Origin: Pardosa pseudoannulata
Lineage: Eukaryota; Arthropoda; Arachnida; Araneae; Lycosidae
Assembly (NCBI GenBank): GCA_032207245.1
Contig: CM063499.1
Span: 74,712,978-74,776,977, forward strand
Reading direction: 5' to 3'
DNA length: 64,000 nt
Within the stretch, counting starts at the first letter, position 1. Every line of letters starts with the position of its first letter. This document shows, piece by piece, positions 40,837 to 51,654 of the stretch. A program made the translations under genes and the position numbers. The notes beneath the pieces are model-generated. The model saw only the letters and a program-made list of their open reading frames with translations. It was not told the origin of the DNA and ran no database searches.

Positions 40837-43800
40837 TTGGTTCATTTTTCATTGAAATTATAAATTTAAATCTATTAGTGAAATCTGTAGTATCTATTTA
40901 TCACTAGCATAATCATCCCACTATGGCATGGATGTTCGTAGCCGTTTGAAATCGGCTTTAAGCAGTAGGTCCCGGTCTCATTAGCCCTCGTGTGCAAAAC
41001 TGTAGACCGTAGCGCTCCAAACCAAACCACTAGCATAATCATGGTGTTTCTTTTACAATACAGTTGAAAGATGTGGATACATTTTAGACTTTTTGAATAA
41101 ACCCAGAAGCATTCATAACAAAAAAAAAAAAAAAATAAATAAATTATTTTTTGTCAATGTTACAAAGGTTATTCTTTAACGAGGTTGTTATACTAATTAT
41201 TATAAAAATCATTATTTTTGTCTCTGAAATAATAGTTTTAAATTCTGTAATAAAAATTGTTCTTTCTAACTGAACACCATGGCTCAGTGAAAGTTGCTAG
41301 TTCAAATCCATGTAATGCAAATTGTCTAAAACTTTATTTTAGTTACGATTTCCTGTATATTGGTTTATGTTAATAAATTTTAATATATGTCCAAGAATGC
41401 TTGCCATTTTCTGGAATGTTCCTGCACCTTTAATAAATAAGTTGTTATCCATTCAAGATAAGAATATAACCTTTATTATTAGAGAATAATAAAAGCTTCT
41501 GTTGACATTTGAGTACCTTTGTTCTCATTTACCTTGCTATTATCACTTCATATATGAAACAGTATTGTCACAAAATTTATTACAATTAAACTAAAAGATA
41601 AATCTGGGAGCAAATAAATCTATATATATATAAATGAATTTGTGTCTGTCTGTACTGAATAGACTCAAAAACCATGCATCCAATCGCCATGAAAATTTTG
41701 GAAATTATTAGGTATATTCCTAGAAAGGTTTTTGTAAATTTTTAACAGTCGAAACCCAATCCTTCCCCCTTTTTCTAGCGTTAAATGTCATTATTCCAAG
41801 CATTATTTACCCCGGTTAAATGCAGACGATTCCCTTTTTAATTTATCGCATCATAACTAAGTGAAAGAAGTAATATTTCTAGCAATGTAACGTCATCCCA
41901 AGTAATTGTTTTAAACAGAATTTTCCTCAGTTAAAAGCAAGAGATTAAAATTTTCAATTTATAGCATAATAAATAGGAGAAAACGATATTTTTTTTATCC
42001 TTATGACTTCATTCCTTTAAACATCTCATTTATTCATTTCTTATTTTATATTATATAAACATCGTCTGCGTGGTATCCATTCGATTTGACCTGGAAATTG
42101 AGATATAAAGTGACTGACTTTCATTTCTATGGGGCACAAATTATAGCATTTTCATATAAGGACTAATTTTAAATTTAATTCTTGGTTAAGTTTTATGTTA
42201 CAATGAAATACTTATCAACAATATTCTAACAACAAAAAGTACAAGTTTCAGGTTGTTTTGTTTTGGAGCTCTACCATTTACTCTTTTGCTGTGTTATTAT
42301 TTGCTAATGGGACCAGTATCCTCGGTTTGAAACCAATCCCGAACGGCTACAAACATTCATACCCATTCAGGCATGATTCATAAAAAAATTATATAAAAAT
42401 TTTGCATGAGGCAAAAACGACGCTTGATCCTATATCATTTGGGAGAATTGGACAATGGTTAATCAGCTTCTGGATAGTATTGAATAGTTAATAACCAGAA
42501 GTTCTTCGAATCTATTGTCAAATTTTCGCACACACTTTCACATCTTATTGATGTACAACTCAGGTTTAATGGAAACTGCAGTATACATGGTTTCCGCACA
42601 CCTGGAAAATCATGGATTTAGACAATGGATTAATTTTGTCATGGACAGTCTTGATTTTTCAAGTAAAATGAGTAAAAGTCATGGAAAGTCATGGATTTGC
42701 TAAACTACCGATTAAAAAAAAGTATTGAATTGTTTAATTCTATTTTTACTTGTCATTTGGCTGAAGTTACTGAGTTTGGTATTTACGTATTATCCTATTG
42801 ATCATATTGCCAAATAAAATTCGTTCACCAAGGAAACTCAAAGCAAGAAAGCTTAATGGGTGGATAAATGTATTTTATTCCGGTTTTTTCTTAAATTGTA
42901 GATTAAAATTTTATTAATATAATAATTAATATTTTTTAATAAAAATTAGTTAAGATTTTTGCACAAAATATAAGTTTATCTCTAGGGATACTGTATATAA
43001 ACATTATAGAGTTACATTTGGCTATTATTCATGGTCACCTGGATAATACCAAAGTACCCTGAATTCAAATTAGAAACATTTTGATTGAAAAATTGCTATA
43101 GGATTAAACTTAGGTATGTAGATACAACAATTTATTTTTATGTGAGTTTATTAACACTTATAAAGTAAGTTTATAGTTTTTTTATGATAAAATTCCTGTA
43201 ATTTCTCTAAAAGCTTATATTTTATTTGTATGTACATCAGAAGTTTTATTCATTTATACTTTAACGAAAGCTGTTTAAAGTCATGGAAAATGATCTCATA
43301 AATCAGGGAAAGTCATGGATTTGAAAAATTTTATTTTGGCAGATACTCTGAGTATAAAAACAGAATATTGTTATAATATGCTTATAATAGAAATATATAA
43401 ATATGCCAATGACTCGAACTGTATTGTGAAGAATTGAGAGTTATGTACGAAAAAAATCTTTGATTAAAAGTAATACTTTAAGTTCACCATAGCAAAGAAC
43501 GGGCACACTTGTTAGTACTATATAAATAAAGAGCAATAAATTTAAGTGTAGTTCATCTGCAACACTTCTTATTTAATTATTTTCATTATAATTCTATTAT
43601 TAAATTATTCCACATGAATCTATGAATTAAGTTAAATCTCAATAAGTACATACTCTATCATCAAGCCACAGTTACAATTATTTTCCTCTTATAGCAATAT
43701 AGTACAGAAAATTCTGAAAAATAGACTGTGAAAAAAGATGTGGTTTTTGTTTTCAAGTGGGTTTATTTACAAATTATGGTATGTTTTTCGGGTTTGTTCC

Positions 43801-46800
43801 AATTTGGTGAACCCTGATTGATATATGTATATATATAGATTTATAAATTTGAAATTTCAATTAGTGATAAGCATACAAATAATTTTTTAAACTGTTTATA
43901 AAATATGCATGATCTTATGCAGAACCCAGAACCATTAAGCAATGGAGGAAACAACCAAGACAGTTCACAAATCAACTCAGCAAATACCAATCATACACCA
44001 CCATCTACTGCTTGTGATGATGAGGATAATCATTCTGTAAATGAAGAAACTGAAACTGTAGGCGCCTGTACAGAAAATGTTCCTCCTGAAAGTTCTCAAA
44101 TATATCCTGACTTAAATGAAAGTGTTACACCCTCAGCACCAGATACAGAGTTAGAAGAAGAAAATGAAACAGAAAATGATGAAAGACAATCTAGTGATCC
44201 AGAAGGAATTAAAATCCGCTTAAAATATTTAAATGATACTGAGCGGACTGTACACTCGCATTCAAGTGTTAGAATAGGAGATTTCATAAGGTAAGCTACA
44301 AATCTTTTATAATTTTAAAACACTTTCTTCCGTTGTAAATGGATGTTATTTTAATAAAAAGCCAAATCTTATATATTGCTAAACTTTTTTTGTTACTTAT
44401 TATATTAGATTGGGGAAAAAGAAATCCATTATTTTTTAGGTAGATGGCTGTAGTGATCGATATCTCGTAAAGCATCAGTTGAACAATTTCAAATTTATGC
44501 TCGTTGTGAAGGTGACATGTAACACTAAAAAAATTCTTTTACTGTTTTTTGCTTGGTCCATTCAGTTGTGAGTTACAGGGTGTTAAAAATGGAAGTCAAC
44601 AAAGAGAAAATTTGGTACATTTTACAGTTTTTCTTTGATAAAGGCGAAAATGCAAGCCAGGTGGCTGAAATTGTGAATAGTGTTTATAGTGTCGATACTG
44701 TAACAGATAATTACATGCAATTTTGGTTTCACCTATTGCCTTCAGGCATATTTGATGTTAAAGAAGCACCTCGCACGGGCAGGCCCATCATCGAAAATGA
44801 CGATAAAATCACAGAAATAATCGAAGTTGACTGTCATGTTAGTAATCGTAGCATCGCCTAGGAGCTAAAGATCAACCATAAAATAATTTAAAACTATTTG
44901 TGCAAAGCTGGATTCTAAAAGAAGCTCAATGTTTGGATACAACACCAATTAACAACAAAAACATGATAGATCGAATTTCCGTCTGCGAAGCCTTGACCAA
45001 ACGGAATGAAATCAACCCATTTCTTAAATGGACGGTGACTGGAGATGAGAAATGGGTCAAATACGACATTATCAAGCAAAAATGATCGTGGTCAAAGCGA
45101 GGGGAAGTAGATCAAATGGTGGCCAAACAAAGACTAACGGCTAGGAAGGTGTATTTGGTGGGACTGGAAGGAAATCGTTTATTAAGAGTTGCTACTCCAT
45201 GGCCAAACACAAAATTCAGATCTCTACTGTCAACAACTGGATCGTTTGAAGCTAGCGATTGACCAGAAACGGCCATAACTGACCAACAGAAGAGGTGTTG
45301 TGTTTCATCAGGACAACGCCAGGCCACACAAGTCTGTAGTGACTCGCCAGAAACTCAGAGAGCTTGGTTGGAAAGTTTTAATGCATCCACCATATAGTCC
45401 AGACCTGGCACCAAACGATTACCACCTTTTTCTCCCATTGCAAAACTTCCAGAATGATAAGAATTTAGGATCAAGAGAAGATTGTAAAAATCGATTACGA
45501 GTTTTTCTCCTATAAAAATCAAGACTTTTATGAGAGAGGCATCATGAAGCTACCTTTAAAATGTCAACAAATTATAGAACAAAGCGGTGCCTATTTGACC
45601 CAAATCGGACAATCCAAAACATGTTAAATAAAGTCATTAATTTCATGCAAAAATAATGGAATTCTTTTTCTCCAACCTTATATTATCACTAATAACCTTT
45701 ACTTGTATAGAATTTCCAACAGCACTGATATCTACTTGACTGAGACCTATTGAATTTATGTATAGTATTAATACCTTAACATATGCTTTAAATCCCCTAT
45801 ATAATAATAGCCTAAGTTATCTGTATGTCTGTCCTTGATTTTATGAAGCGGTTGGACCTGGAATGGATAGAGGCATCCATAGTTAGCAAAATTCAAAGAG
45901 AGTAATGTTTATCTTCTCCTAAACTATAGATCCGATTCTAAAATAAGTTGGTATAAATATGCTTCATATCACAGCAAAAAATACTGCCTTCTTTAAAACT
46001 TTCGAAATCCACCCCTTCCCCTCTTTTCGAGCTTTTAATGCCATTATTTCAACTCCTATTTTCCCCGTTTAAGAGCAGGCGATTAAATTTATCAATTTAT
46101 CCCATAATAAATAGGTAAAAAATAACAGTTTTCTAGCATTATGACATCATTCCTTTAACTATCTCATTGAATCATTTCTTATTTTAAATTATTTAAATTA
46201 TGCCTTATTTTCGCACGTTTTATCATTGAACTTAGATATGACGTCAATAATTTTCTTTTATATTTGGCTTAAATAATAGATTAGGTACATATGTGATCAT
46301 TTTAAATTGAATCATCGATTATTTTTTGTTGCAAGATAATTCTCAGCTAAAAAACAAACCATTTTTTTTTTACCTGCCTCATAGTGTACTTTACAATTTT
46401 GGAAAATTAAAAATTTTATTGATCCCTTCATATGACGGGCTATATGCTAGTAAATAATATTAATGCTGATATACTAAAAGCTAGAACAGTATTTTTTTAG
46501 AGAACTTAGATTTCTTGTACATACAGGGTGTAAACTGAAAAGAAAATAGCAGATGTATGGGAAAAATTGAATATAATTTTTTTTTATTTGATCTATCTAT
46601 AATAGTTCTGAAAATTAGTTTTTTCCATTTAAGGCTAAAAACAACTCTGTTTAATATAATGAAAATAGTACTTAAAAAGGGTTAATACACCTTGTAATTT
46701 AAGTATTGGTAATTTACTCCTCTAACTCACTTTTATGTCATATTATCCATAATATTTCAACAAGGAAAGGCATAATATAAATACCATTTAAATTATTACA

Positions 46801-48967
46801 ATTTATTTTATTAATTTTGGACAGTTTGCATCTTTTTATATATTTTCTTGAAAGTTAATAGTTCTTAACCCTGCAACACATAAATATATGTAATTTTTCT
46901 TAAAAAATTGAAACAAAAAATGTTGGGAAATTATTTAGGTCTTCAGAGGGCATCATGAAATGAATCATAACCCTTTGAGAAACAAAAATGTTTAGAAAAT
47001 AAAAAGACCCATGAAGCACAGAATTTTTACTTCTTGTATCATTCTTCTTTCTAACCAGTACTGACATGTCAAAACTTGCTTATATAAACAAACTCATTTA
47101 AAGCAGGATTGTCAAGTTTTTGCCACATGTGGAAAAAACTGCCCCAGCAAAAATAGCAAAAACAGATTTTTGACACATTAATGGGCATTTATGTTCTTTT
47201 ACCTATCTTAAATTAACAATCACAGACTAGTATTATAATACATTAGGATGATCACATATTCTCATTTTAATTTCTGCAAAATTATAAATTTCACCATTAA
47301 AAAAAATCTTTAATTGAAAAAAAATCAAATTGTTAGTCTGATTTTTATGTTGCAATAAATTAACACTATTACAAAAGGTACAGAAGTTATAAACAAACAC
47401 TTCCAGTTTTAAAATATCATCCTAATCAGTTATTAACATAATGTAATATTTCAAAAATGCAAAATATAAGCAATAGTGATAAGTAAATATATATTAATAT
47501 ATATATTATGCTCAAATAAGTGAAGTTTTAAAATTCTTATTTAAATTTTATTTTTTTTTTATATATAATACAAAAAAAATTACACTTGAGATAGGATCAA
47601 CACTTGCTTAACTCAGGATAGAACAGGGTCTCATGTGGATGATAAATGGAAGTGCAGGTGCTTGAAAATCTTTTAGCAGAGAGAGATAAGAGTAGTGCAA
47701 AAAAAAAAAAATAAATAAATAAATAAAATAAAATAAAAAAAAAATAAGAATATATTTTTTGTTTATTCATTTGTTTATTTTCACTAAGAAAACATTTTAT
47801 TTTATTTATTGTTATGATTCTTTTTCATATAACCTGTATCACTAAATTTATTTAATCAAATTTTGATTTTTGCCATTTTTGCCAGTTATTACCAGTTTTT
47901 GCCACTGTCCTGGCAAAAATACCTTTTTCCCGGCAAAATAACCAACCCTGATTTAAAGCATTAGTATTATCAACAACTTTTGCAAGTGAAACCAGAAACA
48001 TCCTTTTGTGTTCATAGCAATTACAATACTTCAAGCTAGTTAAAAAAATATTCTACCATACATATTTATTCATCAGAATGGTAGGGTATTTCTTATACTG
48101 CCCTGACTCAAAGAATTAATAAAATGTTATTTAGTTTTTCACAACATTTTATTTAAACTTAGTGTCAATTGTAGATACCAATTTTTTAAAATCACATGTT
48201 AATTTCAATTAAATATATAGGTATGAATGAGCTTATTATACAGGGTTCCCACGGTCCTTGAAAGTCCTTAAGAACTCCTTAATTTTAGCTTTCATTTTTA
48301 AGGGCCCTTAAAACTACTTAATTTTTGTCAAAGATCCTTAAAATTCTCCTTAATTTTTAAATTAGAATACAATGAATTTCCCCATTGATGTGATCTGCTT
48401 TCTTCACTTCCTATCAGTCTTAGACATATTCTCCTATCTTTCTAGTTTTGTAAGTTCGGAGTTATATTTGCCCCAAACCAGTTCTAAGAATACCAGTACA
48501 GGTGATAAGTACTGTTCAAAGAATATATATATTAAGAATATATAAAATATTTGTTAGTGTTCATAACATTCTTTTACATTTTCTAGCCAAAAGTGCAGTA
48601 TTAATAATAAATATAATCTTCAAATACATATGTTTTTAGTAAATTATTGTAGTAATTCAGAATTCCTTTCCTTGATATTCTTAAAAAATTATGAAAATAC
48701 TTTTAGTTTATTGATACTTTTTATGGTCATGAGCTAGAAAATTTGACAAATAAATAATCTTTTGCATACTGAAAAGGTTTAAAAAATAAAGTCATTTGCC
48801 CTTTCCTAATAGCTAACAGTCATGCAGATTTTAATTAAATGAAACATGGAAGGTGGGGTGTAGATATTTCAGTTAATTATGGGCAGTTATTTTTCCTTGC
48901 ATTGAATGTGATAGAAAAGTCTAAAATTTTCTTCTCTCCAGGCAACGAGGGTTTAATCAGTCAGTAT

Positions 48968-49032
<65 letters not shown>

Positions 49033-51121
49033 TCATTTTTAAACCTGAGAAAGTACTGTTTATAATATTGTAATTTATTCACAACTTATTTTTAGTTTGA
49101 TCACTAAAAACTTTTTTTGAAATAAGTTTTTGTCAAATAAATTTATTGTATATTAATTTTTAGGCATTTTTAAAAACTTAATTCTGAAATATTGTAAGGC
49201 ATTTATTGAACATGCGTAGTCTGGTTCATAGTCATTAAAACATGTTCCTCAGGAAATAGGATTTATGTTATTATGCCGTGTATTTCAAGTAGGTCCTTAT
49301 AAAAAGTTACTTTGGTCCTTAGAAAGTCCTTAAAAGTCTTTAATTTTTGTTCTGGAAAAAGAGTGGGAACCCTGGTTATAACTTGGTAATTCTAAACATA
49401 TAGAAAACTCAAATTATCGATTAAAAGGTACATGGAAAAATATACAATAAATAGGCAATTTCCGACTGTTATTCGGCAGAATCCTAAGGTCTCAAAAAAA
49501 CAAAGTCTCAATTGTAGATACTAATTTTTTAAATCTAATGTTGAGTAATTGTTATGTGTCTTTGATGGAAAATTAGTCAAGTCTTATGTAATTTTCCAAC
49601 ACTTCTAAATTTGCAGAGGCGTCAGAGAATTGATGAAGTATTTGAGTTACATAACACTTCCACTTCAAATGCTTTTAGTTAAAATTTTGTTAATAAAATA
49701 TAATACATGCATTGACTTATTGCATAAAATAATACATGTAAATTAGGCAAGCTATTGAACAGCAGCATAAGTTAGAAGTGCCCCCCTCCAAAAATGCTGA
49801 ATAGGCTTAAATATATACATGCGGTAGGTAATTTATATACGGTTTTCAGTCACAGTTAAAAATATGACTGAAAGTTATTACCAAATGGCCATCGTTCAGC
49901 TGTAGTCATTGAGAATTGACTTTAAGCAGTAGGTCTTAGTTTCATTAGTCCTGGTGTATTAAAAAAATAGACTGTAGTGTCCAAATCAAACCATAAAATT
50001 AGTATGTCTATAGCAGATGATTTACTATAATTTTTTTAAATAAAAATTATTAATATCTTAATATATGTAATGTCATGTTAAAGACATCAAATTACAAAAA
50101 ATATAAATTTGAGGGTTTTAACATTCTATTTTTACTTGTCATTTGGCTGAAGTTACAGAGTTTGGTATTTATGTATTATCCTATTGACCATATTGCCAAG
50201 TAAAATCAAAGCAAGAAAGCTTAATGAGTGGGTAAATGTATATTATTAACGTATATGTATTTTTTTTTTAATTGTAGATTAAAATTTTATTAATATAATA
50301 ATTATTTTTTAATAAAAATTAAGATTTTTGCACAAAATATAAGTTTATCTCTAGGGATATTGTATATAAACATTATAGGATTATATTTGGCTATTATTCA
50401 TGGTCACCTAGATAATACCAAAGTACCCTGAATACAAATTGGAAACATTTTGATTGAAAAATTGCTATATGATTAAACTTAGGTATGTAGATACAACAAT
50501 TTATTTTTATGTGAGTTTATTAACACTTATAAAGTAAGTTTATAGTTTTTTATGATAAAATTCCTGTAATTTCTCTAAAAGCATATATTTTATTTGTATG
50601 TACATCAGAAGTTTTATTCATATATACTTTAACAAAAGCTTTTTAAAGTCATGGAAAATGATCTTCTAAATCAGGGAAAGACATGGATTTGAAAAATTTT
50701 ATTTTGGCAGATACCCTGTACTTTACATTTAAAAAAAAAATGAAATTGTGCTCTTAAACTATGAATTTATTTCAGAACACACTTTCCTGAGGAAATTGCA
50801 AGAAATAGAATAGTTCGTCTAATCTTCAGTGGCCAAGTTCTACAAGACACTGCAACTCTACAGTCATATGCTGTTACAGATAATTGTGCCATTATTGTCC
50901 AGATTTTACCACCTGAATTGCTGCAAAATACTTCATTTACGAGGCAAAATACAGACTTAGATTTGGGTCGTCTGCTCTGGGCCCTGCTGTCAATCATTTT
51001 AGGAATTTGTTGGATGTTGTATCTTAAATATCCAGAATTTTTCAATATGTTATCTTTAGGAATGCTATTTATGTTTACAGGAAGCTTTGTCTATTTTAAT
51101 AACCAAATGCAACACCAATAG
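36163..51121 (+). CDS. TMUB: TMUB1/TMUB2-like transmembrane and ubiquitin-like domain protein
   Basis: Three coding exons are joined in phase: 36163-36324 (donor GTAAAT), 43923-44290 (acceptor TTATGCAG, donor GTAAGC) and 50776-51121 (acceptor TTTCAG). The product is 291 residues; vertebrate TMUB1 and TMUB2 are about 246 and 321. The start MSFIEGVGDEV is nearly the family's MTLIEGVGDEV. An N-terminal membrane segment spans about 11-31. An acidic, Ser/Asn-rich low-complexity linker (about 55-148) follows, then a ubiquitin-like domain (about 150-225: IKIRLKYLNDTERTV, RLIFSGQVLQDTATL, CAIIVQILP). Two C-terminal membrane segments span about 243-262 and 267-285. In vertebrates these proteins act at the ER and endosomal membrane, and TMUB1 takes part in ER-associated degradation and receptor recycling. 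The phase-2 intron 2 splits the ubiquitin-like domain. Both introns (~7.6 and ~6.5 kb) are loaded with transposons, none disturbing the splice sites. Whether it is the ancestor of both vertebrate paralogues is inference. Confidence 0.93.
36325..40392. other. TMUB intron 1, proximal part
   Basis: AT-rich, with a poly-T tract (38075-38093) and short (TA)n and (CA)n tracts near 38266-38360. A GC-richer block (about 38500-38960) looks like an old repeat of unknown type; its 72-residue open frame (38469-38687) has no recognisable domain. Confidence 0.5.
40397..40627. mobile_element. 231-bp TTAA MITE
   Basis: TTAA flanks both sides (40393-40396 and 40628-40631). The inverted termini are CCCTTTCGCGGACC on the left and CCCTTTCGAAGGCT as the reverse complement of the right. 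It is non-coding and lies in TMUB intron 1. Confidence 0.8.
40787..40834. repeat. (CT)n-(TA)n-(TG)n compound microsatellite
   Basis: A CTCTCT run, then TA repeats, then TGTGTG. Confidence 0.95.
40921..41036 (+). mobile_element. SINE fragment (copy C, head missing)
   Basis: CATGGATGTTCGTAGCCGTT, GGCTTTAAGCAGTAGGTCCC, GGTCTCATTAGCCC and CCAAACCAAACC match the body and tail of the SINE at 60031-60205. The tRNA-like head with the A and B boxes is absent. Confidence 0.75.
41624..42160 (+). mobile_element. Helitron-like element (5' portion)
   Basis: It starts TCTATATATATATAAATG, then TTTGTGTCTGTCTG, typical of a Helentron 5' end. The following AACCCAATCCTTCCCC and ACCCCGGTTAAATGCAGACG segments parallel the elements at 45792 and 28311. 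The 3' CTAG-type end is not found, so this copy is truncated or diverged. Confidence 0.55.
42305..42390 (-). mobile_element. SINE fragment (copy E)
   Basis: On the minus strand, AATGTTTGTAGCCGTTCGGG and a degraded GGTCCCATTAGC segment match the body of the SINE family. Head and tail are missing. Confidence 0.6.
42587..43350. mobile_element. hAT-like MITE, CATGGATTT family (copy A)
   Basis: It shares a long body with 50120-50724 (TTACTTGTCATTTGGCTGAA, CTATTATTCATGGTCACCTG). The right end reads GGCAGATACTCTG, in copy B GGCAGATACCCTG, so the intact terminus is CAGGGTATCTGCC. The left end is near CATGGTTTCCGC. TCATGG and CATGGATTT repeats lie near both ends. No exact target duplication is visible. 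Confidence 0.65.
43351..43922. other. TMUB intron 1, distal end
   Basis: It has no clear element apart from a small scrap resembling a hAT right end near 43760-43819 (CGGGTTTGTTCC...GAACCCTG). It ends with the exon 2 acceptor. Confidence 0.4.
44405..45680 (+). mobile_element. mariner element, 1276 bp, inactivated
   Basis: Inverted termini: TTAGATTGGGGAAAAAGAAA on the left, and TAAGGTTGGAGAAAAAGAAT as the reverse complement of the right. The TA target is duplicated on both sides (44403-44404 and 45681-45682). Length is typical of full mariners. The interior is a decayed transposase. From 44589 it reads MEVNKEKIWYILQFFFDKGE and then TGRPIIENDDKI (DNA-binding half). The catalytic motifs follow in other frames: VTGDEKW (near 45040), HQDNARPHKS (45306) and YSPDLAPNDYH (45393), i.e. 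the DD34D pattern. Several stops and frameshifts separate these pieces, so no active protein is encoded. It lies in TMUB intron 2, sense to the gene. Confidence 0.93.
44589..45516 (+). pseudogene. Broken mariner transposase
   Basis: Remnant coding segments lie at 44589-44861, 44900-45085 and 45300-45515, in different frames and interrupted by stops. All three catalytic Asp motifs can still be read, but never in one frame. The bulk of the protein is recognisable, so the decay is moderate and the insertion is younger than the fragment at 12931. Confidence 0.85.
45792..46451 (+). mobile_element. Helitron-like element (plus copy)
   Basis: It starts near TCCCCTATATAATAATAGCC, then TCTGTATGTCTGTCC. 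It ends CATATGACGGGCTATATGCTAG. It has no terminal inverted repeats and no target duplication. It aligns with the reverse complement of 28311-29205 over most of its length, and no protein is encoded. Confidence 0.65.
46452..47095. other. TMUB intron 2, AT-rich segment
   Basis: No exon or element with clear ends is seen. Confidence 0.4.
47104..47950. mobile_element. hAT-like MITE with exact 8-bp target duplication
   Basis: ATTTAAAG flanks both sides (47096-47103 and 47951-47958). The termini CAGGATTGTCAAG and (reverse complement) CAGGGTTGGTTATTTTGCC are related. TTTTTGCCA and GGCAAAAA motifs are repeated near both ends. The interior is AT-rich and non-coding. Confidence 0.85.
48241..49374. 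mobile_element. hAT-like MITE with CAGGGTTCCCAC termini
   Basis: It begins CAGGGTTCCCACGGTCCTTG and ends GTGGGAACCCTG, a perfect 12-bp inverted terminus. The sub-terminal AAGTCCTTAA and TCCTTAATTTT repeats lie at both ends. The CAGGG terminus is hAT-like, but the flanks do not show a clear 8-bp duplication. A (TA)n tract (48973-49028) has grown inside. No transposase is seen. Confidence 0.75.
48973..49028. repeat. (TA)n microsatellite
   Basis: About 25 TA units inside the hAT-like MITE. Confidence 0.95.
49885..49995 (+). mobile_element. SINE fragment (copy D)
   Basis: ATGGCCATCGTTCAGCTGTA is followed by GACTTTAAGCAGTAGGTCTT and TTTCATTAGTCCTGGTGT. The middle of the head is deleted, but the body and tail match copies B and C. 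Confidence 0.65.
50120..50724. mobile_element. hAT-like MITE, CATGGATTT family (copy B)
   Basis: It is roughly collinear with 42730-43350 and highly similar to it, but lacks the left ~140 bp. It ends GGCAGATACCCTG, only ~50 bp before the exon 3 acceptor of the TMUB-like gene. Confidence 0.7.
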
Positions 51122-51648
51122 GTTATTATTAGTATTGACTGTATATATTAATTTACACTCAGTAAATTATGTACGATTCATTCAGTAATGAAAGTCAAAA
51201 TCACTTAAGAAAAGTTTTATTTTCTACTTCAGATTTACAATGGAAAATTTTATACATTTTGCAAAAGGACTGTGATGTTGCTTTGAATTGACTTGTGTTA
51301 TTTTCTATAATTACAAAATAATTTTATTTTTCATTAAAAGCTTAAAATACATTTTTGGTGTTTTTATTTGTAGTCACTGATTTCTGTGCCTTTTAAGTTA
51401 CATAAGGCAATAGTTTAGTTATAAAACTTTTTTTGCAATAGATACAATATTTATGTAAAAACGTTTCACTTAATTTTAATCTTTGACCCATACATTTTCA
51501 AATATCTTGAAGGCTATATATCTATGAATATAAAACAACTAGAATTAAATTTCCATCAGTGTTGTCTTTTTGAAATATTTGTACAAATGACTTGTGCACA
51601 ACAGAAAAACTGTAAATAAGCTTGTATAAATTGGCTTATTTTTTATTT

Positions 51649-51654
51649 AATAAA
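51649..51654 (+). terminator. Polyadenylation signal of the TMUB-like gene
   Basis: AATAAA about 530 nt past the stop codon at 51119-51121, followed by a T-rich stretch. The intervening 3' UTR is unique sequence. Confidence 0.6.

Noticed and set aside
41281..41320. Possible tRNA-like head (TGGCTCAGTG, AGTTCAAATCC)
   Set aside because: The boxes are too close together for a tRNA or SINE promoter, and no body follows.
43905..43922. ATG at 43905 as a start of the TMUB-like protein
   Set aside because: It lies before the TTATGCAG acceptor in intron 1. Exon 1 with the family's EGVGDEV start joins in phase to 43923.
44096..44287. Antisense open frame in TMUB exon 2
   Set aside because: Shadow of the real coding exon on the opposite strand.
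48241..49374. 8-bp target duplication around the CAGGGTTCCCAC element
   Set aside because: The flanks (TTATTATA and GTTATAAC) agree at too few positions to claim one.
50767..51045. 92-residue minus-strand frame opposite TMUB exon 3
   Set aside because: Antisense shadow of a conserved exon.
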